The notes beneath the pieces were generated by a model that worked only from the letters and a program-made list of their open reading frames with translations, did not search any database and was not told where the DNA came from. 64,000 nt of DNA, from the NCBI RefSeq assembly GCF_000720635.1, contig NZ_JOCF01000034.1, positions 10,294 to 74,293 on the forward strand, read 5' to 3'. Source of the stretch: Streptomyces sp. NRRL WC-3742 (lineage in GTDB: Bacteria > Actinomycetota > Actinomycetes > Streptomycetales > Streptomycetaceae). Numbering within the stretch: the first letter of the stretch is position 1; the number at the start of each line of letters is the position of its first letter. Positions 7,101 to 14,805 of the stretch are shown here, piece after piece. The position numbers were made by a program, and so were the translations under genes.

Positions 7101-9137
7101 ACCCTGCGGCAGAAGCTGGACAGGGCGGGCGCCGACAAGGGCCGCTACTACCTGCTGAGTTCGGCCGGGTCCGCCTCCGGCTACCTGGTGCGCGGCCTGG
7201 ACGCCGGGCAGGCGCTCCAGTACCAGGACTACGTCAACGTCATGAGCTACGACCTGCACGGCTCCTGGAACCAGTACGTCGGCCCGCAGGCCCCGCTGTA
7301 CGACGACGGACGGGACAGCGAGCTGGCCGCCGCCGGGATCTACAACGACCAGGACCCGAACACCAAGGACTACCAGAAGAACGGGTACTTCAACCTCGAC
7401 TGGGCCTACCACTACTACCGCGGCGCCCTCCCGCCCGGCCGCATCAACCTCGGCATCCCCTTCTATTCCCGGGGCTGGCAGAGCGTGCAGGGCGGCACCG
7501 ACGGCCTGTGGGGCACCTCGGTCATGGCGGACCAGTCCAAGTGCCCGAAGGGGGTCGGCGGCCGGGGCCCGGCCAACGCCCCGGCGTGCGGGCTCGGTGC
7601 GACCGGCGTCGACAACGTCTGGCACGACACCGAGGACGGCCGCGAGATCGGCGCCGGGTCCAACCCGCTGTGGCACACCAGGAACCTCCAGGCGGGCACC
7701 GTGCCCGGCTACCTGCGCTCGTACGGGATCGACCCGGCCTCTGACGCGGGCAAGCTGACCGGCGCCTACGCCGAGAAGTACTCCGACGCGCTGCAGTCCT
7801 CCTGGCTGTGGAACGACGCCAAGAAGGTGTTCCTCTCCACCGAGAACGACCGGTCGATCGACGCCAAGGCGAAGTACATCGCCGACAAGGGCATCGGCGG
7901 CGCGATGATCTGGGAGCTGTCGGGCGACTACACCAAGCGCCCCAACGGCGAGTGGGGGATGGGGTACGACCTGACCACCCGGCTCGACACCGCGCTCCGG
8001 GGCGCCGGGGCGTCCGGCAACTCCACGGGCGGCGGCAAGGCCCTGCCGGCCCAGGTGATCGACGTCAAGGCCGAGTTGGTGGACTTCCCCACCGACACCA
8101 AGGACATGTGGCCGATGCAGCCGAAGCTGCGGATCACCAACAACACGAAGACGGCCCTCGCCCAGGGGACGGAGATCTCCTTCGACCTGCCCACCTCCAC
8201 CCCGCCGGTGCTGAAGGACGGGGCCTTCAAGGCGATGAGCGGCCTCGTCCCGGGCCACACCGGGCCGAACGCGGGCGGGCTGAAGGGCGACTTCCACCGG
8301 GTGACCGTCAAGCTCGGCTACTGCGAGGACGTGCCGGCCGGAAAGTCCAGGGACATCGACGTCAAGTACTACCTGCCCGTCACCGGCCCGGCGAACGTCA
8401 CCTTCCGCATCGGCGGCCAGGAGTACGGGTCGACCGGCGACCTGCGGCGCGCGGTGACGACGGTCGACCCGCCGGCGGCGGACCCGGCGGCGCAGTGCCG
8501 GGCCGCAGCCTGGCAGGCCCACGCGTACAACCCGAACCCCTCGTTCGCGTTCTGGCAGACCGGTGACAAGTGGATCATCGAGGACCGCAACAGCGGCAAC
8601 GTCCTCGACCACCCCGGCGACTGGACCGACGCCCACCTGGTGGACAAGCAGAGCGGCAACGCCAACCAGCTGTGGACGGTGAGCGAGGACGCCCAGGGCT
8701 GGTACCACGTCAAGTCCGCGTCGAGCGGGCACGACCAGTGCCTCGGCGCCACCACGGCCAGGGGCGCCCTCACCGTGCGGGACTGCGACGGAAAGGTGGA
8801 CCAGTGGTGGCGGCTGGTGCCGCTGAGCACGGACCAGGCCACGGCGGGCAGGCCGCTTCTGGACCAGTGGGTCACCGGCGGGCCCAAGCACGGCGCGTCG
8901 TACGCGCTGGGCGGTTTCGCGGACGGCGCCGACTGGTGGCGGACCCCGGCCTACCTGGCCGCGCCCGAGAACAGCGGCACCGACGCCGGTACGAGGATCA
9001 TCGCCGGTGACACCGACGGGGCCTGGGCCTCGACGGTGTCGTGGAACGGCTTCTACTGGCGGGCCAAGTGGTGGAACAAGGCGGCCGACGAGCCGGGCAA
9101 GGGCGACGCCTGGCAGAAGCTCGGACCGACCCCGTGA
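4149..9137 (+). CDS. Secreted multidomain toxin-like protein: RIP - hemopexin - ricin-B lectin - GH18 chitinase - chitin-binding
   Basis: 1,662 residues; the ATG after AAGGA was chosen because it gives a clean Sec signal peptide (about residues 1-42, ending 'SAVAADG'). Residues about 45-300 match the ribosome-inactivating protein fold: 'SEAARFQ' identical to ricin A chain (Glu213, Arg216), 'NRWDALSERV' (Trp270), 'DLYIMGF' (Tyr120) and a Tyr near 157-161. Residues about 350-565 hold four hemopexin-type blades (DAAV...LFKG...Y). Residues about 615-740 are a QxW ricin-B trefoil. Residues about 808-1285 are a GH18 chitinase with 'NGVDIDYEYP' (Asp947, Asp949, Glu951). Then come a ChiC-like domain, a lectin-like segment and a CBM5/12-type end ('YWRAKWWNKA'). 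Inferred role: chitin-targeted delivery of an rRNA N-glycosidase to a eukaryote (fungus or arthropod). Domain calls are by motif reading only. Confidence 0.85.
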   Translation: MRTVRFPSARPRWRWPMRVAAIGMAVLLAFTAMPTLSAVAADGTDEDRLYATRYREFIDQLRADTSASLIAAQDAVEHDVTSINATTAGYIQVPLTKLERLDPTMGDVPPILVMRRSDLYIMGFLRPAQHNRPALFFRMRGTDAPDQEGYRTVDLGYSDRYNDKQGLLDPNDVRIDQQALHEALDALRGAREDYNSRQALKGALTMLATAASEAARFQVIRDNILRALATRTSDGHPSVYDARDSVVPNDLTLTPEIRSRITGGWLVNRWDALSERVLAWNDDNPEGDLRSAFDAGPLDQRLTNVPFTIGRALSFLAVVHVGAAGCGGRTLQLTSGTTGTASGVCTTHPKAIDAAVSIDDVSAHAILFKGPNYQYMTGDRGMRDWPWALEGKPRSTVQDCPALRGTGFATGVDAALRLPDYPDDLLLFRGDRYLRLRLGKNAQGRTLQGCSVQTGPMPIGDAFTPLKGTGFANGLDTAVSVTGSQAYLFKGDQYLLLQVAVGGSGDRIVNGPKPIKDNWSQLARARLTSDLDAAFSPPQSQIGDNAPPLETVFIKGGAYVSMVVRPGTVDDDPMSAGMIEDDWYGFRNSIFSSRDSVIRIPQEMHRPPGGLPPGPVKGLSGRCLDVKDGATAPGTPVRLQDCNGGDAQKWSVPGDGTLRALGTCLEAAGAGKDWGTKVQLAACDGSAAQRWNRTAARELRNANADLCLDVPGSVVDDGRQLQLWGCNDSGAQKWTVNDPSVPAPTPVSGDAGSPFDDSADDRGGKPASSGDCRPEGMAVTPGVTARYCDVYDGSGREWVGNNRTRRTVGYFNAGRTGADGTPGYLVSNIPWSKVSHINYAFAHVTDNRISVGDPNDPKNPATGLTWEGDRNAMDTSLPYRGHFNLLNTYKKKHPAVKTLISVGGWADTREFYAMATNADGSVNQAGIDTFADSVADFLDRYGFNGVDIDYEYPTALPSTGNPNDWDVSDPRRKGLQQGYTALMKTLRQKLDRAGADKGRYYLLSSAGSASGYLVRGLDAGQALQYQDYVNVMSYDLHGSWNQYVGPQAPLYDDGRDSELAAAGIYNDQDPNTKDYQKNGYFNLDWAYHYYRGALPPGRINLGIPFYSRGWQSVQGGTDGLWGTSVMADQSKCPKGVGGRGPANAPACGLGATGVDNVWHDTEDGREIGAGSNPLWHTRNLQAGTVPGYLRSYGIDPASDAGKLTGAYAEKYSDALQSSWLWNDAKKVFLSTENDRSIDAKAKYIADKGIGGAMIWELSGDYTKRPNGEWGMGYDLTTRLDTALRGAGASGNSTGGGKALPAQVIDVKAELVDFPTDTKDMWPMQPKLRITNNTKTALAQGTEISFDLPTSTPPVLKDGAFKAMSGLVPGHTGPNAGGLKGDFHRVTVKLGYCEDVPAGKSRDIDVKYYLPVTGPANVTFRIGGQEYGSTGDLRRAVTTVDPPAADPAAQCRAAAWQAHAYNPNPSFAFWQTGDKWIIEDRNSGNVLDHPGDWTDAHLVDKQSGNANQLWTVSEDAQGWYHVKSASSGHDQCLGATTARGALTVRDCDGKVDQWWRLVPLSTDQATAGRPLLDQWVTGGPKHGASYALGGFADGADWWRTPAYLAAPENSGTDAGTRIIAGDTDGAWASTVSWNGFYWRAKWWNKAADEPGKGDAWQKLGPTP

Positions 9138-9162
9138 CCGGTCCCTGACCGGCGACAGCCAG

Positions 9163-9194
9163 GGCCCCGGCGGATTCGTCATTCCGCCGGGGCC
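9163..9194. terminator. Strong bidirectional terminator
   Basis: A perfect 12-bp stem (GGCCCCGGCGGA) with an 8-nt loop stands between the stop of the RIP-chitinase gene and the stop of the converging chelatase gene. Confidence 0.8.
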
Positions 9195-9206
9195 TTCGGC
9201 GTCCCC

Positions 9207-9884
9207 TCAGGCGGCGGCCGGGAGGAGGGCGCGGGCGCGGGCCTCGTCGTAGCGGTGGAGGACGAGCCGGGCGAGGGCCGGGTGGGCGCCGAGCGGGGCG
9301 CTGGTCCAGGTGGCGGGGGTGTCGGCGGCGCGGCGGGCGAAGTGGCCGGGGGCCAGGAGGTAGGTGGCGAGGGCCGTTTCGGGGTGGGCGGCGGCACGGT
9401 GGGCGGCGAGGGCCTGGTGCGGGGTGGGCCCGTGGCCGGAGAGGTACGCGGGGGTGACGGGGCGGCCGAGGCGGGCGGCCAGCAGGTCGGCCGTGCGGGC
9501 GGTGTCGGCGCGGGCGGCCGGGTCGGAGGAGCCGGCGCCGGCGAGGACGACGGGGGCGTGGGACGGGGCTCCGGCTTCGGCGAGGCGGTGGGCGAGGGCT
9601 TCGGCGAGCAGCGGGTGCGGGCCCAGGGCCCGGGCGAGGGGCAGGCCCGTGGCGGCGAGGTCGACCTTCACGTGGTAGCCGGTGGAGAGCAGCAGCGGGA
9701 CCACGACGGGCCGCGGGCCGTCGAGTTGGGCGAGGGTTCGGGAGAGCGACGGCTCCGCGTGGTCCAGGAAGCAGAGGCGGATGTCGAGTTCGGGCCGCAT
9801 CGAGCGAACCAGGCGCACCAGCGCACGAGTTGCGGCGAGAGCCCGGGGATCGCGGCTGCCGTGCCCGACGGCGAGCAGTGTCAC
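9207..9884 (-). CDS. Sirohydrochlorin chelatase-like protein (CbiX/SirB family)
   Basis: 225 residues, GTG start sharing 4 bases (GTGA) with the stop of the upstream regulator gene, so translation is coupled. The two CbiX half-domains are visible: 'LLAVGHGSRDPRA' with the metal-binding His near the N-terminus and a second half beginning 'APVVLAGAGSSDPAARADT'. Family members insert Co or Fe into sirohydrochlorin. Nitrite reductase NirB, encoded in the same cluster, needs siroheme, so ferrochelation for siroheme is the most likely job here; a cobalamin role cannot be excluded. Confidence 0.85.
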   Translation of the reverse strand: MTLLAVGHGSRDPRALAATRALVRLVRSMRPELDIRLCFLDHAEPSLSRTLAQLDGPRPVVVPLLLSTGYHVKVDLAATGLPLARALGPHPLLAEALAHRLAEAGAPSHAPVVLAGAGSSDPAARADTARTADLLAARLGRPVTPAYLSGHGPTPHQALAAHRAAAHPETALATYLLAPGHFARRAADTPATWTSAPLGAHPALARLVLHRYDEARARALLPAAA

Positions 9885-11020
9885 CCCGCCGCCAGCCGGT
9901 AGCCGCGCTTGGGGACGGTGCGGATGAGCGAGGCGTGCGGGCCGAGGGCGGCGCGCAGCCGGCCGATGGCGGCTTCGACGGCATGTTCGTCGGGGGCGGC
10001 GTCGGGCCAGGCGGCGCGCAGCAGGTCGGTGCGGCTGAGGACGCGGCCGGGGCGTTCGGCGAGGGCGCGCAGGACGGCGGCGCCGCGCGGGCTGAGCCGG
10101 TGGGTGGCGTCGCCGACCAGGGCGGCGTTGCCCTGGAGCGTCAACACGACGCCCTCCAGGGGGATTTCGCGCCGGGAACGCCCGGGGAGGGCGTCGGCGA
10201 GGAGGCGTACGAGGGAGCCGAGCCGGCCCCGCTCGGGGTGGACGGCGGTCAGGCCGAGCTCGGTGAGCGGGCGGGCGCACAGGCTGCCGACGCAGACCGG
10301 CAGGACGTCCGAGCGCAGCGCGTCCACCAGCGCCTCGTACAGGCCCTCCTCCTCGGCGGCGGCGAGCAGCGCGGTGATGGCGGGGGCGCTGGTAAAGGTC
10401 AGCGCGTGCACCTGGCGGCGGACGGTCTGGTCGAGGAGGCGGCGCACCGCGCCAGGGTCCTCGGACGGCGCCCAGCGGTAGACGGGCACGGAGACGACCT
10501 CCGCGCCGCGCTCGCGCAGGGCCGCGGCGAAGGCGTCCAGGCGTACCCCGTGCTCCTGGACGGCGATGCGGCGCCCGGCGAGGGGGCGGGCGAGCAGCCA
10601 GGTGAGCAGTTCGTCGGTGGCCTCGGTGGCGGGGGAGTAGCCCTCGCCGAGGCCGCTGGCGCGGACGGCGCCGGTGGCCTTGGGGCCGCGGCTGAGCACG
10701 ACCGCGCCCCGGCAGGCTTCGGCGAGGGCGGCGCCCCGGCCCCAGCCCTCGGCGGCGCTCATCCAGCCTCGCCAGCCGACGCCGGTGGTGGCGACGACGT
10801 AGTCCAGCGGCGCGGCGAGGCAGCGTTCGGTGGCCTCGCGCAGCGCCCGGTCGTCGGGGAGGGGGAGGATGCGCAGCACGGGCGCCTCGACCACCTCGGC
10901 GCCGCGCCGGGTGAGCAGCGCGGTGAGCTCCTCGCGGCGGCGGGCGGCGGTGACGCCGATGGTGAAGCCGGTGAGCGGGCCCGGCGGCGCGGGGGGCTTC
11001 GGCGGGGTGGGGGTGGCCAT
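9881..11020 (-). CDS. nnaR: NnaR-type regulator: HemD-like domain plus winged helix
   Basis: 379 residues from an ATG with GGAGG nine bases upstream (an upstream ATG 36 bases earlier is a weaker choice). Residues about 17-275 look like uroporphyrinogen-III synthase ('GFTIGVTAARRREELTALL', 'TFTSAPA'), and residues about 295-379 are an OmpR-type winged helix ('RGAAVLRALAERPGRVLSR' and 'LIRTVPKRGYRLAAG'). This fusion is the architecture of Streptomyces coelicolor NnaR (SCO2958), which acts with GlnR on nitrate/nitrite assimilation genes; such proteins are often mislabelled HemD. Its position divergent from nasA and coupled to a chelatase gene supports regulation of this cluster, perhaps sensing a tetrapyrrole; the sensing idea is inference. 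Confidence 0.85.
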   Translation of the reverse strand: MATPTPPKPPAPPGPLTGFTIGVTAARRREELTALLTRRGAEVVEAPVLRILPLPDDRALREATERCLAAPLDYVVATTGVGWRGWMSAAEGWGRGAALAEACRGAVVLSRGPKATGAVRASGLGEGYSPATEATDELLTWLLARPLAGRRIAVQEHGVRLDAFAAALRERGAEVVSVPVYRWAPSEDPGAVRRLLDQTVRRQVHALTFTSAPAITALLAAAEEEGLYEALVDALRSDVLPVCVGSLCARPLTELGLTAVHPERGRLGSLVRLLADALPGRSRREIPLEGVVLTLQGNAALVGDATHRLSPRGAAVLRALAERPGRVLSRTDLLRAAWPDAAPDEHAVEAAIGRLRAALGPHASLIRTVPKRGYRLAAG

Positions 11021-11212
11021 GCGGGTCAGCCTCCGCCGCGCGTGTTTCGGGGTCATTGCCCGGCCGTCACCTGGCGGTAAGCGAGAGCGCCGCTGCGGTT
11101 ACGGCGGATGTCCGTTGCCGCACCCCGGTCCCCGGGCGGTGTGAGCGAGGCGTACCGCGCCCGCAACACGGGGGACCCGGCGGCGAAACGGCGGACGGCG
11201 ACCTTACTCGGC
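11021..11212. promoter_or_regulatory. Divergent nnaR/nasA control region
   Basis: 192 bp between the chosen starts. GTCAC at 11066 and GTAAG at 11077 are separated by six bases, the spacing of a GlnR a/b half-site pair (GTNAC-N6-GAAAC), though GTAAG is a weak match; GTTAC follows at 11098 and GTTTC at 11044. These are candidates for GlnR or NnaR binding only. No convincing -10/-35 pair was seen. Confidence 0.35.
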
Positions 11213-13408
11213 ATGACCGGCACGACACGAACCGCCGCCGCCCCGGGGGCCGGCACTGCCCCGGGATCCGCCGCCGCCCCGGGATCCGCCACTGCTCCGG
11301 GGTCCGCCACCGACACGCACTGCCCGTACTGCGCGCTGCAGTGCGGCATGCGGCTCGACCCGGCCCGCCCGGGCGAGGTGCTGGAGCGCCCGGAGTTCCC
11401 GGTGAACCTCGGCGCGCTCTGCGGCAAGGGCCGGACGGCGCCGGCGCTGCTCGCCCGCGACGTCCGCCTCACCGGGCCGCTGCTGCGCGACGCGCCCGGT
11501 GCCCCGCTGCGCTCGGCGTCCTGGCCGGAGGCGCTGGACCGGGTGGCCGCCGCTGTGGCGAGCACCCGGGCCGAGCACGGGCCGGACGCGGTGGGCGTCT
11601 TCGGCGGCGGCGGGCTCACCAACGAGAAGGCGTACCTGCTGGGCAAGTTCGCCCGCGTCGTGCTGGGCACCGCCAACATCGACTACAACGGCCGGTTCTG
11701 CATGTCCTCGGCCGCCGCCGCGCACCGCAGGGCGTTCGGCCTGGACCGGGGGCTGCCCTTCCCGCTCGCCGACATCCCGCACACCGGCTGCCTGGTCCTG
11801 GTCGGCGCCAACCCGGCCGAGACGATGCCGCCCGCTGTGCGGTACCTGCGCGAACTGAAGGAGAACGGCGGCCGGTTGATCGTCGTCGACCCGCGCCGCA
11901 CCCGCACCGCCGAGCTGGCCGACCTGCACCTTCAGACCCGCCCCGGCGGGGACCTCGCACTGGCGCTGGGCCTGCTGCACCTGGTGATCGCGGACGGCCT
12001 GGTGGACGAGGAGTTCGTCGAGAGCCGCACCACCGGCTTCGAGGCCGCCCGCGCCTGCGCGATGGCGCACTGGCCGGACCGGGTCGAGCGGATCACCGGC
12101 GTCCCCGAGCACCAACTGGGGCGAGCGGCCCGGATGTTCGGCGAGGCTCCGAGCGCCATGGTGCTCACCGCGCGCGGCCCCGAGCAGCACAGCAAGGGCA
12201 CCGACACCGTCGGCGCCTGGATCGACCTGTGCCTCGCCACCGGCAACAGCGGCCGCCCGTACGCCGGTTACGGCTGCCTGACCGGCCAGGGCAACGGGCA
12301 GGGCGGCCGCGAGCACGGGCAGAAGGCCGACCAACTGCCCGGCTACCGCTCGATCGAGGACCCGGCCGCGCGTGAACACGTGGCCGCCGTCTGGGGAGTC
12401 GAGGCCGACAGCCTGCCCGGCCCCGGCCGCTCCGCCTACGAGCTGCTGGAGAGCCTCGGGCAGCCCGGAGGCGTCCGGGCGCTGCTGCTGGCCGGCTCCA
12501 ACCCGGCCGTCTCCGCGCCCGACGCGGCGCACGTGAGCCGGCGGCTGCGCTCCCTCGACCTACTGGTGGTCGCCGACGTGGTGCTCTCCGAGACCGCCCG
12601 CCTGGCCGACGTCGTCCTGCCCGTCACCCAGTGGGCCGAGGAGGACGGCACCACCACCAACCTGGAAGGCCGGGTGATCCTGCGCCGCCGCGCCTTCGAC
12701 CCGCCCGAGGGCGTGCGCAGCGAACTGTGGGTGCTGCGCGAACTCGCCGCCCGCCTGGGCGTGCCGGAGGGCTTCCCGGCCGAGGCCGAGGCGGTCTTCG
12801 AGGAGCTGCGCCGCGCCTCGGCGGGCGGCGACGCGGACTACGCGGGCATCGACTACGCCCGCATCGCCGCCGAGGACGGGGTGTTCTGGCCCTGCCCGAC
12901 ACCTCGGCACCCGGGCACGCCACGGCTGTTCCTCGACCGCTTCGCCACCCCGGACGGCCGGGCCCGCTTCGCCGCCGTCACCCACCGCCCGGCCGGGGAG
13001 GAGCCCGACGAGGCGTACCCGCTGTACCTGACCACCGGCCGTGTCCTCGCCCAGTACCAGAGCGGCGCGCAGACCCGGCGCGTCCCCGAGCTGAACGCCG
13101 CCGCCCCCGGCCCGTACGTCGAGCTGCACCCCGGCCTCGCCGCGCGCCTGGGGGTCACCGACGGCGAGGCGCTGGCCGTCACCAGCCGGCGCGGGCGGGC
13201 CGTCGCCCCGGCGCGGATCAGCGACGCGATCCGGCCCGACACCGTCTTCATGCCCTTCCACTGGGCGGGCGCCGGCCGGGCCAACAGCCTCACCAACCCG
13301 GCGCTGGACCCGGTGTCGCGGATGCCCGAGTTCAAGCTGTGCGCCGTCCGCGTGGAGCGGGCGGAGCCCGCGCCGCGTCACGCGACGCCCGAGGAGGCGG
13401 CGTCATGA
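11213..13408 (+). CDS. nasA: Assimilatory nitrate reductase, molybdopterin catalytic subunit
   Basis: 731 residues. The N-terminal [4Fe-4S] motif is intact: Cys37, Cys40, Cys44 in 'THCPYCALQCGM' and Cys70 in 'GALCGKG'. It is followed by the molybdopterin oxidoreductase body ('GTANIDYNGRFCMSSAA', 'NPAETMPP', 'TGQGNGQGGREHGQKADQLP') and the C-terminal molydopterin-binding domain ('YPLYLTTGRVLAQYQSG', 'VFMPFHW'). It reduces nitrate to nitrite in the cytoplasm. An in-frame ATG 105 bases upstream exists but would add a sequence unlike the family; neither start has a good ribosome site. Residues 9-32 are four copies of a TAPGSA-like hexapeptide. First gene of a coupled operon. Confidence 0.92.
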   Translation: MTGTTRTAAAPGAGTAPGSAAAPGSATAPGSATDTHCPYCALQCGMRLDPARPGEVLERPEFPVNLGALCGKGRTAPALLARDVRLTGPLLRDAPGAPLRSASWPEALDRVAAAVASTRAEHGPDAVGVFGGGGLTNEKAYLLGKFARVVLGTANIDYNGRFCMSSAAAAHRRAFGLDRGLPFPLADIPHTGCLVLVGANPAETMPPAVRYLRELKENGGRLIVVDPRRTRTAELADLHLQTRPGGDLALALGLLHLVIADGLVDEEFVESRTTGFEAARACAMAHWPDRVERITGVPEHQLGRAARMFGEAPSAMVLTARGPEQHSKGTDTVGAWIDLCLATGNSGRPYAGYGCLTGQGNGQGGREHGQKADQLPGYRSIEDPAAREHVAAVWGVEADSLPGPGRSAYELLESLGQPGGVRALLLAGSNPAVSAPDAAHVSRRLRSLDLLVVADVVLSETARLADVVLPVTQWAEEDGTTTNLEGRVILRRRAFDPPEGVRSELWVLRELAARLGVPEGFPAEAEAVFEELRRASAGGDADYAGIDYARIAAEDGVFWPCPTPRHPGTPRLFLDRFATPDGRARFAAVTHRPAGEEPDEAYPLYLTTGRVLAQYQSGAQTRRVPELNAAAPGPYVELHPGLAARLGVTDGEALAVTSRRGRAVAPARISDAIRPDTVFMPFHWAGAGRANSLTNPALDPVSRMPEFKLCAVRVERAEPAPRHATPEEAAS
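11237..11308 (+). repeat. 18-bp tandem repeat in nasA (four copies)
   Basis: Four in-frame units encoding AAPGAG, TAPGSA, AAPGSA and TAPGSA, directly before the first iron-sulfur cysteine. Confidence 0.8.
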
Positions 13409-14805
13409 GGATCGCCGTGGTCGGCGCCGGTATGGCCGCCGCCCGCTTCGCCGAACGCTACGGCGCCCTCGGCGGCCCGGGCACCGTCACCCTGTACGGC
13501 GCCGAGCCGCGCGGCCCCTACAACCGGGTGCTGCTCGCCGAGGTGCTCGCCGGGCGCTACGACGCCGAGTCGATCGCCCTGCCGCTCGGCGCGGCGCACG
13601 CCCGCCCCGGCTGCGAGGTGGTGGCCCTCGACGTGGAGGCCCGCACCCTGCGGCTGGCGGACGGCGGCACCGAGGAGTGGGACGAACTCGTCCTCGCCAC
13701 CGGCGCCAACCCGGTGCTGCCGCCCGTAGGCGGACTGCGCCGCTCGGACGGCCGGGGCCTGACCGAGGGCGTGCACACCCTGCGCACCCTGGAGGACGGC
13801 ACGCGGCTCGCCGAGGAGGCGCTCGGCGCGAAGCGGGCCGTGGTGATCGGCGGCGGGGTGCTCGGAGTGAGCGCCGCCCGGGCGCTGGCCGCGCTCGGCG
13901 CCCGCACCGAAATCGTCCACCAGGCACCGTATCTGATTGAGCGTCACCTCGACGCGGAGGCCGCCGAGGTGCTGCGCGGGCAGCTGCGCACCCTCGGCGT
14001 CGACTGCTACCCCGGCAACCGGGCCCGCGCCGTGCACGGGCGATCCCGCGTCGAGGCCGTCGAGTTGGCCAACGGCTACCGGCTCGACTGCGACCTCGTC
14101 GTCCTCGCCTGCGGCACCCGCCCGCGCACCGCGCTCGCCCACGCCGCCGGACTCGCCGTCGCCACCGGCGTGCTGGTCGACGACGCCCTGGGCACGAGCG
14201 CCCCGCACGTCCACGCCGTCGGCGACTGCGCCGAACACCTGGGCCCTGTCCGGGCGATCTTGCCGGGCGCGCGACGCCGGATCATCCCGGCTGGACGCAC
14301 GGCCGAACCGCCCAAGTACGTCCAGTACGAGGACGGTCCGGCCGCACGCCCAGCCGGGCGCCCGACGTCGCGCGCTGATCCGACAAGGTCGCCCGGACAG
14401 GGCCCAGGCGCCGTCACCGGGTTGGCCGCCCCCGCCTGGGACCAGGCCGACGTCCTGGCCCGCCGCCTCTCCGGCGCGGACCCCGACGCCCGCTACCCGG
14501 GCTGGCGCCCCCGCGCTCGGCTCAGCACCGGGGGCCTCGAGTACGCGGCCTTCGGCGCCGTCGACGAGACCCTCGACCCGGGCCTGGACGTGCTGCGCCT
14601 GACCGACGCCACCCGAGGCAGCTACAAGAAGCTCGTCCTGCGCGGGGACCGCCTCGTCGGCGCCATCCTGCTCGGCGACCTCGCCGCCGTCGACGCGCTG
14701 GCCGTCGCCTTCGCCGGCGACGGCCTCCTCACCGGCCACCCCCTGCACCTGCTCACCCGAGGAGCCGCCATGACCGGAGCCACTTCGACTGGAGGCCCGC
14801 GATGA
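13405..14805 (+). CDS. FAD/NAD(P)-dependent oxidoreductase of the nitrate reductase system, carrying an in-frame insertion
   Basis: 466 residues; ATG overlaps the nasA stop by 4 bases and is preceded by GAGGAGG. Two dinucleotide folds are seen: FAD site 'VVGAGMAAARFAERYG' at the N-terminus and NAD site 'AVVIGGGVLGVSAARALA', then 'HAVGDCAEH', the usual FAD-contact motif. It most likely passes electrons from NADH/NADPH to NasA. Homologues continue almost at once from 'GDCAEH' into 'GLVAPAW'; here about 57 extra residues intervene, encoded exactly by a palindromic element. The frame is kept, so the gene may still be functional, but the insertion is next to the FAD site. Confidence 0.85.
   Translation: MRIAVVGAGMAAARFAERYGALGGPGTVTLYGAEPRGPYNRVLLAEVLAGRYDAESIALPLGAAHARPGCEVVALDVEARTLRLADGGTEEWDELVLATGANPVLPPVGGLRRSDGRGLTEGVHTLRTLEDGTRLAEEALGAKRAVVIGGGVLGVSAARALAALGARTEIVHQAPYLIERHLDAEAAEVLRGQLRTLGVDCYPGNRARAVHGRSRVEAVELANGYRLDCDLVVLACGTRPRTALAHAAGLAVATGVLVDDALGTSAPHVHAVGDCAEHLGPVRAILPGARRRIIPAGRTAEPPKYVQYEDGPAARPAGRPTSRADPTRSPGQGPGAVTGLAAPAWDQADVLARRLSGADPDARYPGWRPRARLSTGGLEYAAFGAVDETLDPGLDVLRLTDATRGSYKKLVLRGDRLVGAILLGDLAAVDALAVAFAGDGLLTGHPLHLLTRGAAMTGATSTGGPR
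14238..14408. mobile_element. MITE-like palindromic element inserted in frame
   Basis: 171 bp with long inverted arms. The outer 20 bases (CCTGGGCCCTGTCCGGGCGA) are perfectly mirrored at the other end, and the symmetry continues for most of each arm with transition differences and an ATCA bulge on each side, around a central AAGTACGTCCAGTAC. The length is a multiple of three and all three frames' relevant one lacks stops. It encodes no protein of its own. The outer CCTG/CAGG may be host sequence, so the exact ends and any target duplication are uncertain. Family name not assigned. Confidence 0.7.

Noticed and set aside
4707..9182. A 1,491-codon open frame antisense to the RIP-chitinase gene
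   Set aside because: Long antisense frames are usual in such GC-rich DNA; its translation is Val/Gly/Arg-rich with no motif, while the plus strand shows clear domains.
9881..11020. Annotation as uroporphyrinogen-III synthase (HemD)
   Set aside because: The C-terminal winged helix and the position beside nasA match NnaR-type regulators; a biosynthetic HemD role is less likely.
13405..14805. Calling the flavoprotein gene a pseudogene because of the insertion
   Set aside because: The element is a multiple of three, introduces no stop, and the downstream gene is still translationally coupled.
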